64,000 bases of DNA, taken from positions 62,001 to 126,000 of the forward strand of contig NZ_JAHCTA010000004.1 of NCBI RefSeq assembly GCF_018474025.1, written 5' to 3'. The notes under the pieces are model-generated. The model worked only from the letters and a program-made list of their open reading frames with translations. It did not search any database and had not been told where the DNA came from. Both the position numbers and the translations under genes were made by a program. The stretch is from Alteromonas oceanisediminis. Its GTDB lineage: Bacteria; Pseudomonadota; Gammaproteobacteria; Enterobacterales; Alteromonadaceae. Shown in pieces: positions 59,305 to 64,000 of this stretch. Each line of letters starts with the position of its first letter. Position 1 is the first letter of the stretch.

Positions 59305-60963
59305 ATGAGTGTGGAAAGAGAATCTATGGAATTCGACGTTGTTATCGTCGGCGCAGGCCCCGCAGGGCTATCAACCGCGTGTAAATTGATGCAACTAGCC
59401 AAAGCGGCCGATCAGGAATTAATGGTCTGTGTGGTTGAAAAAGGCAGTGAAGTGGGTGCGCATATTCTCTCTGGCGCCGTGTTTGAACCACGCGCGTTAA
59501 ACGAATTATTTCCCGATTGGAAAGACAGAAACGCGCCACTCAATACCGCCGTCACCCGAGATGACATTTATTTGCTGAAAGATGAACATAAAGCGACCAA
59601 ATTGCCGAACGGGATCACACCGAAAACTATGCACAATGACGGTAACTATATCGTTAGCATGGGTAACGTATGTCGCTGGTTGGCTGAGCAGGCTGAGGAG
59701 TTGGGGGTGGAAGTGTTCCCCGGCTTTGCCGCCGCCGAGGTGATTTATAACGATGATGGCAGTGTGGGTGGTGTCATTACTGGCGATATGGGTATTGGTG
59801 AGCAGGGCCAGCATAAAGAGGGTTACATGCCCGGCATGGAATTACGCGCCAAACAAACTGTTTTCGCCGAAGGTTGTCGTGGTCATCTTGGCAAGGAATT
59901 AATAGCCAAGTTTGAGCTAGATAAAGATGCCTCTCCCCAACATTATGCGATCGGCTTTAAAGAAATTTGGGATGTAAAACCTGAGAATCATCAAGAAGGT
60001 CTGGTCGTGCACACCGCTGGCTGGCCACTTGATGACGCGACAGGGGGAAGCTACTTATATCACGCGGAGAACCATCAGGTTTTAGTTGGCTTGATTGTCG
60101 ACCTGAATTACAGCAACCCGCATTTGAGCCCGTTCGACGAATTTCAGCGTCTTAAGCACCACCCGACCATTAAACAGTATCTAGACGGCGGAAAGCGCGT
60201 GTCTTATGGTGCCAGAGCTATCGCGAAAGGCGGTTTTAACTCCCTACCTAAAATGACCTTTCCGGGGGGAATGTTGGTTGGCTGTGATGCAGGAACGCTG
60301 AACTTTGCAAAGATTAAAGGCAATCACACTGCCATGAAGTCAGGCATGCTGGCGGCTGAGGCAATTTTTGAAGCGATGGCAGACGGTAAAGAAATCACAT
60401 CTGTTGAGTTATCGTCCTACACCGAGAAATACAAAAACAGCTGGCTGTACGATGAATTGTATCGCTCACGCAATTTCGGTCCTGCCATTCACAATTACGG
60501 TACCTTCTGGGGTGGTGTGTTCAATACCCTTGATCAAAACGTATTTGGCGGCAAAATATTCATGAATCTGAGCGATAACGCGCGCGATTACGAAGGCATG
60601 AAACTGGCGAGTGAAGCTCAGAAAATCGACTATCCAAAGCCAGATGGCACGCTGAGTTTTGATAAACTGTCTTCCGTATTTCTCTCCAATACCAACCACG
60701 AAGAAGATCAGCCATGTCATTTGCAACTCAACGATCCTAGTATTCCTATTCAGGTCAATCTTCCGAAGTACGATGAACCGGCGCAGCGCTATTGTCCAGC
60801 GGGTGTGTATGAAGTGGTTGAAGACAATGATGGCAACAAGCGCTTTCAAATCAACGCGCAAAACTGCGTGCATTGCAAAACATGTGATATTAAGGACCCG
60901 TCGCAAAACATCCGTTGGGTAGTGCCTGAAGGTGCTGGCGGTCCTAATTACCCCAACATGTAA
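59305..60963 (+). CDS. etfD: Electron transfer flavoprotein-ubiquinone oxidoreductase
   Basis: This membrane-associated enzyme moves electrons from ETF to ubiquinone. The 552 residues have an N-terminal FAD fold (VVIVGAGPAGLSTACKL), the family segment EVGAHILSGAVFEPRALNEL, and a C-terminal [4Fe-4S] module with Cys ligands in RYCPAGVYEVVED and NCVHCKTCDIKDPSQNIRW. The ATG at 59305 is used; the in-frame ATG at 59326 is also possible. It diverges from etfBA. Confidence 0.97.
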   Translation: MSVERESMEFDVVIVGAGPAGLSTACKLMQLAKAADQELMVCVVEKGSEVGAHILSGAVFEPRALNELFPDWKDRNAPLNTAVTRDDIYLLKDEHKATKLPNGITPKTMHNDGNYIVSMGNVCRWLAEQAEELGVEVFPGFAAAEVIYNDDGSVGGVITGDMGIGEQGQHKEGYMPGMELRAKQTVFAEGCRGHLGKELIAKFELDKDASPQHYAIGFKEIWDVKPENHQEGLVVHTAGWPLDDATGGSYLYHAENHQVLVGLIVDLNYSNPHLSPFDEFQRLKHHPTIKQYLDGGKRVSYGARAIAKGGFNSLPKMTFPGGMLVGCDAGTLNFAKIKGNHTAMKSGMLAAEAIFEAMADGKEITSVELSSYTEKYKNSWLYDELYRSRNFGPAIHNYGTFWGGVFNTLDQNVFGGKIFMNLSDNARDYEGMKLASEAQKIDYPKPDGTLSFDKLSSVFLSNTNHEEDQPCHLQLNDPSIPIQVNLPKYDEPAQRYCPAGVYEVVEDNDGNKRFQINAQNCVHCKTCDIKDPSQNIRWVVPEGAGGPNYPNM

Positions 60964-60973
60964 CTGAGTCATT

Positions 60974-61747
60974 ATGCTCAATTACCGGGTACAGCGAGCG
61001 GATATCGAGACTGACCAATGGGCCGTGCTTATCCACGGCCTGTTTGGTAGTCTGGATAATCTTAATGTGCTGGCGCGCAGCTTAAAGCCAACAACACACT
61101 GTCTGTCCATCGATTTGCCCAACCACGGACAGTCACCTTGGCTGGAGGATATCGGTTTCGATCAGGTGGCAGAGCAGATTGCTGAGGTTCTCAGGCATGA
61201 AGGTATTAAGTCCGCGCACCTGATCGGGCACTCTTTAGGCGGAAAAGTCGCACTGCATTACGCGATCACGCACCCCGAAGCGTGCCGTAGTGTGATCGCC
61301 GCTGACATCGCCCCTGTCGCCTACCCCAGCAGGCACAGCGCAGTATTCGCAGGTTTGCGCAATGTTGATTTATCCGAAGTCAATGCGCGTAGTGATGCAT
61401 CGCGTATGCTGTCAGAACATGTAAAGGAACCCCCTACCCAACAATTTTTGTTGAAGAGTTTGAAACAATCAGGCGATAACTGGTCTTGGGCGTTTAATCT
61501 TAAGGGAATAATCGATACTTACCCGACCTTTATTGATTGGCCAAATTCAACCGATGTATTTAACGGACCGGTGTTGTTCATTATTGGGGGTGATTCAGAT
61601 TATGTGACACCCGCGCATCAACAGGCTATTCAGGCACAATACCCCAATGCATCAGCGAAAATCATCAATGGCACGGGCCATTGGCTACACGCCGAAAAGC
61701 CCGCGGTGTTTAATAAAATTGTCGGTGATTTCCTTCAACATCACTAG
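60974..61747 (+). CDS. ybfF: Alpha/beta-fold esterase YbfF
   Basis: The 257 residues match YbfF (E. coli 254), an acyl-CoA/ester hydrolase. AVLIHGLFGSLDNLNVLAR is the oxyanion region, the nucleophile Ser is in LIGHSLGGKVALHYA, the acid is in GGDSDYVTP and the His in NGTGHWLHAEKP. It starts 10 bp after etfD, so the two are probably co-transcribed. In many relatives seqA follows, but here a gene-poor stretch does. Confidence 0.9.
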   Translation: MLNYRVQRADIETDQWAVLIHGLFGSLDNLNVLARSLKPTTHCLSIDLPNHGQSPWLEDIGFDQVAEQIAEVLRHEGIKSAHLIGHSLGGKVALHYAITHPEACRSVIAADIAPVAYPSRHSAVFAGLRNVDLSEVNARSDASRMLSEHVKEPPTQQFLLKSLKQSGDNWSWAFNLKGIIDTYPTFIDWPNSTDVFNGPVLFIIGGDSDYVTPAHQQAIQAQYPNASAKIINGTGHWLHAEKPAVFNKIVGDFLQHH

Positions 61748-61834
61748 AGCGTGCGATGGCGTGCATAAAGTCGCTGACTGACAATCGTCATGAATAACAA
61801 ATAATGAGAAAACAAAACGTTTAGGGAGAAGAAT

Positions 61835-62016
61835 GTGAAAAATCGGATCATGAAACACTGATTACCACGCTGGATCAAACCGGCCTGACGAACCTTTTGA
61901 TTTCCGATGTCAACATGGGCGATTTGTTATTGGTCGCAGATAAACTCGAAACGGCTGGCTACTCTCTTTTCTATCTAAACAGCAACGGCGAAATAAAAGC
62001 GGTTGATATCGATTAA
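61835..62016 (+). pseudogene. Small ORF with damaged start (unrecognised)
   Basis: A frame ending at the TAA 62014-62016 encodes ETLITTLDQTGLTNLLISDV, then NMGDLLLVADKLETAGYSLF and a short acidic end. It has coding-like composition and a good Shine-Dalgarno (GGGAGAA) just upstream, but the adjacent ATG (61833) runs into TGA at once and the GTG at 61835 hits a stop after eight codons. One missing base near 61855 would join this GTG to the frame. I do not recognise the product. It may be a recently broken small gene or a chance frame. Confidence 0.4.
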
Positions 62017-62094
62017 AAACCGGCTGCCGTTTTCACAAGGAATGATCAAATCGTCAGGGTAGCAGCGTTGCATCACGTTTAGGCGCAATGGTCC

Positions 62095-62127
62095 TTTTTT
62101 GGCGCTTTTTGGCGCTTTTTGGCGCTT
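62095..62127. repeat. Short tandem repeat, 10-bp unit
   Basis: Three copies of a TTTTTGGCGC unit in a row upstream of the DUF2788 gene. It resembles terminator fragments (poly-T plus GGCGC) repeated by slippage. Such tracts vary in copy number easily. No coding meaning. Confidence 0.8.
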
Positions 62128-62167
62128 CAAATTTTCCTCTTTAATTCAGTTCGTGGTATATTCTGCG

Positions 62168-62183
62168 CCTCATTATAGTGAGG
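62168..62183. promoter_or_regulatory. Near-palindrome upstream of the DUF2788 gene
   Basis: CCTCATTATAGTGAGG is palindromic at 14 of 16 positions and lies 11 bp before the ATG at 62195. It could be an operator or could sequester the ribosome-binding site, and it follows a TATATT (-10-like) near 62157. No regulator is assigned. Confidence 0.3.
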
Positions 62184-62194
62184 TTCTCGGTTTA

Positions 62195-62419
62195 ATGATT
62201 GCGGACAATTACGAGCAGATCGAAGCCATCATGCTCAACATCGGGTTGTTGGGGTTATTCTTGCTGATGGGTTACGCTATTCACGACGTGTTGAGCAAGA
62301 ATAATGTGCCCAAGATAGGCCGTTTTGTGGCATACGGCGTACTAGGTTTAGGCGCTCTCGGTTTCGTTGCAAAAGGCATTATCGAAGTGTTTTACATGAG
62401 CATGGGTGTTAACGGCTAA
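62195..62419 (+). CDS. DUF2788 small membrane protein
   Basis: The ATG at 62195 gives 74 residues with two hydrophobic segments (about 13-31 and 43-68): NIGLLGLFLLMGYAIHDVLS, then VPKIGRFVAYGVLGLGALGF. DUF2788 proteins of this size are typically found just before the flavodoxin gene in gammaproteobacteria, as here (31-bp gap). Function unknown. Confidence 0.85.
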   Translation: MIADNYEQIEAIMLNIGLLGLFLLMGYAIHDVLSKNNVPKIGRFVAYGVLGLGALGFVAKGIIEVFYMSMGVNG

Positions 62420-62450
62420 ATTATTTTTTGATTCAATTGAGGTAGATTAA

Positions 62451-62975
62451 ATGGCAAGCGTTGGCCTTTTCTTCGGCAGCGATACGGGTAATACAGAACA
62501 CGTTGCTAAGATGATCCAAAAACAGCTGGGCAAACAGCTGATCGACGTACATGACATTGCAAAAAGCAGCAAAGAGCAGATTGCCGAGTTTGACCTGCTA
62601 ATTTTCGGCATTCCTACATGGTACTATGGTGAACCTCAGTGCGACTGGGATGACTTTTTTCCTGAATTAGAAGAAATAGATTTTCAAGATAAGCTGGTCG
62701 CGATCTTTGGATGCGGCGATCAGGAAGACTACGCTGAGTACTTCCTTGATGCCATGGGTATGATCCGGGATATCGTTGAACCTAAGGGTGCCATTATCGT
62801 GGGTCACTGGCCAACAGAGGGCTATGATTTTGAAGCGTCAAAAGGCATGGCAGATGATGACCATTTCGTTGGCCTAGGCATAGACGAAGACCGCCAACCG
62901 GAGTTGACTGAGCAAAGGGTAAAAGCGTGGTGTCAGCAAATTCATGAAGAACTGTGTCTTGCAGAGCTTGCGTAG
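62451..62975 (+). CDS. fldA: Flavodoxin
   Basis: A long-chain flavodoxin of 174 residues that carries low-potential electrons in place of ferredoxin. The FMN phosphate loop is FFGSDTGNTEHVAKMI, followed by FGIPTWYYGEPQCDWDDFFP (isoalloxazine-stacking Trp/Tyr) and FGCGDQEDYAEYF. It follows DUF2788. In relatives fur often comes next; here a terminator and a TPR-methyltransferase follow instead. Confidence 0.97.
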   Translation: MASVGLFFGSDTGNTEHVAKMIQKQLGKQLIDVHDIAKSSKEQIAEFDLLIFGIPTWYYGEPQCDWDDFFPELEEIDFQDKLVAIFGCGDQEDYAEYFLDAMGMIRDIVEPKGAIIVGHWPTEGYDFEASKGMADDDHFVGLGIDEDRQPELTEQRVKAWCQQIHEELCLAELA

Positions 62976-62997
62976 GCAGCGGCATCCACATTAAACG

Positions 62998-63019
62998 AAA
63001 GGCGCTCTTGCGCCTTTTT
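62998..63019 (+). terminator. Intrinsic terminator of fldA
   Basis: GGCGC, loop TCTT, GCGCC, then five Ts on the plus strand, 23 bp after the fldA stop. Confidence 0.9.
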
Positions 63020-63068
63020 ATGATCAAAGGCGTCTGCCCTACCTTTTCGACAAAGAGTGTAAACGGTC

Positions 63069-64000
63069 ATGTTAAATCCAACTCAACACGCTGAATCTCT
63101 TTACAACAATGAAGATTATCAGGCTGCATTAGCCCTCTATCAATCCATCCAAGATAACAGCGCGCACGTTCAGTGGAACATTGCCCGTTGCCAGTGGAAA
63201 TTGGGCGACTATCACGCCGCATTGAGTGCATTTGAAAGTGCCTTTAATAAAGAATCCTCATTAGTTCACGCGATGAGTCTCGCTAACGCGCATATCATGT
63301 TGGGTTCGATTGAAAAAGCAAGGCAGTTGCTGGTGCGGATTAATATGGCTCAACCGGGTTTTGCCAATGCGGCAGTAAACCTCAGTCTATTGCAGTTTTG
63401 TGAACAACGTCGAGAAACCGCCATTAAAACGGTGGAAAGAGCATTTCAGCATAACCCAAGTGATCCCAATATCTTAATCACGCTCTATGCGTTCTATACA
63501 TTAACACAATCGGCGCAAGCAAAAGCGTTGCTGGGGCACTTACCTCACGACATACGCACGCAAAGTCATCGAACATCGATTGACTTTATTTCCGAACAAA
63601 TAGCCGCAAACCCGAAGATAAAGTTAACCAGTTCCACGCTGGAAAATTTGTCGCTTGCCCTTCAACACGCCAAACTGGAAGGTAGTGTGATTGAGTGTGG
63701 CGTGTATTATGGTCGCTCCATCAACTATCTCGCCGCTGAGTACGCTGGTGTCATAGATGGGTTTGATAGTTTCAATGGATTACCTGAAAAATGGAAAGCC
63801 GATGAAGCAGAGGGAAGCTATTCGACCGGCGGACAACTGCCAGATGTAGCCACCAATGTGAAGCTGCATCAGGGTTGGTTCGACGACACGCTTCCAGAGT
63901 ATGCAAAAACGCAGTCTACTCCCATCAAGCTGCTGCATATCGATTGTGATATCTACAGTTCGACAAAAACCATTTTTGATTGCCTCGGCGGTTTAATTCA
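63069..64000 (+). CDS. TPR protein with SAM-dependent methyltransferase domain (cut by window edge)
   Basis: The ATG at 63069 opens a frame that runs to the right edge (310 residues). The first 190 residues form TPR-like helical repeats (for example YQAALALYQSIQDNSAHVQW and YHAALSAFESAFNKESS). From about residue 200 a class I methyltransferase begins: motif I in VIECGVYYGRSINYLAAEY (Glu209, Gly211), then DGFDSFNGLPEKW, and the acidic metal/SAM motif in LLHIDCDIYSSTKTIFDCL (Asp292, Asp294), which resembles TylF/macrocin-O-methyltransferase-like proteins. The substrate is unknown; the C-terminus is missing. Confidence 0.8.
   Translation, partial: MLNPTQHAESLYNNEDYQAALALYQSIQDNSAHVQWNIARCQWKLGDYHAALSAFESAFNKESSLVHAMSLANAHIMLGSIEKARQLLVRINMAQPGFANAAVNLSLLQFCEQRRETAIKTVERAFQHNPSDPNILITLYAFYTLTQSAQAKALLGHLPHDIRTQSHRTSIDFISEQIAANPKIKLTSSTLENLSLALQHAKLEGSVIECGVYYGRSINYLAAEYAGVIDGFDSFNGLPEKWKADEAEGSYSTGGQLPDVATNVKLHQGWFDDTLPEYAKTQSTPIKLLHIDCDIYSSTKTIFDCLGGLI

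Noticed and set aside
61746-61753. AGAGCGTG just after ybfF, equal to the end of the palindromic repeat
   Set aside because: Only 8-9 bases match and the following sequence diverges at once; no partner end is nearby. Too short to call a remnant.
62095-62127. Repeats upstream of DUF2788 as a possible CRISPR fragment
   Set aside because: The units are 10 bp, directly adjacent with no spacers, and no cas genes are present.
1-64000. Phage, integrase, insertion sequence transposase, tRNA or rRNA genes
   Set aside because: None of the translated frames shows such proteins and I saw no tRNA-like cloverleaf with CCA end; only the non-coding palindromic repeats suggest past mobility.

Overview
The window looks like a chromosomal stretch of a free-living, probably marine gammaproteobacterium. 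Almost every gene belongs to a recognisable gammaproteobacterial family, codon use looks even throughout, and I see no phage, plasmid, transposase, CRISPR, rRNA or tRNA gene. Two gene orders support the placement. The first is gyrA-serC-aroA-cmk-rpsA-ihfB-lapA-lapB-pyrF, divergent from ubiG and then nrdA-nrdB-yfaE. The second is purC-bamC-dapA, divergent from gcvR-bcp, then perM, bepA, an ArsC-like gene, a WrbA-like gene, DUF2069, hda, DUF2066 and purM-purN. Together with FadR-like and LiuR-like operators on fatty-acid and ETF genes, these suggest an Alteromonadales-like organism. That placement is inferred from synteny only.

Layout. 1-9719 (minus strand) carries gyrase A, serine and aromatic biosynthesis, CMP kinase, ribosomal protein S1, IHF-beta, the LapAB envelope regulators and the start of pyrF. 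9957-15055 (plus strand) carries ubiG and the class Ia ribonucleotide reductase operon with its ferredoxin; a long palindromic repeat lies in the nrdA leader. 15105-17843 (minus) is purC-bamC-dapA. 18003-30244 holds envelope quality control (BepA, PerM), redox proteins, a putative zinc-protease lipoprotein, Hda, and purM-purN. 30428-32887 is fadE behind a good FadR box.

32948-47135 is a looser accessory-like region: gamma-glutamyltransferase with an enoyl-CoA hydratase, a rhombosortase, an S9 peptidase lipoprotein, an exported peroxidase, a broken azoreductase gene, a PLP sulfur-amino-acid enzyme, an acyltransferase, an NRDE protein, an aminotransferase, and two SDRs plus an MDR reductase. 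The SDRs and the reductase follow an acyl-CoA dehydrogenase (47152-48954) in one minus-strand operon. A divergent GlxA/AraC-type regulator (49352-50356) faces that operon across a second, larger copy of the palindromic repeat. Then come a TonB-dependent receptor, a convergent RND efflux pair, etfBA divergent from etfD with a LiuR-like palindrome between them, ybfF, a DUF2788 protein, flavodoxin, and a TPR-methyltransferase cut by the right edge.

How the genes work together. FadE, the other acyl-CoA dehydrogenase, EtfAB and EtfD form an electron path from acyl-CoA oxidation to the quinone pool. NrdAB with YfaE, PurCMN and CMP kinase supply nucleotides. BamC, BepA, LapAB and PerM concern the outer membrane. 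The most unusual features are the modular palindromic repeat (two copies, one with a nested second palindrome), the HELGH lipoprotein, the deleted azoR and the unassigned acyl-CoA catabolic operon.
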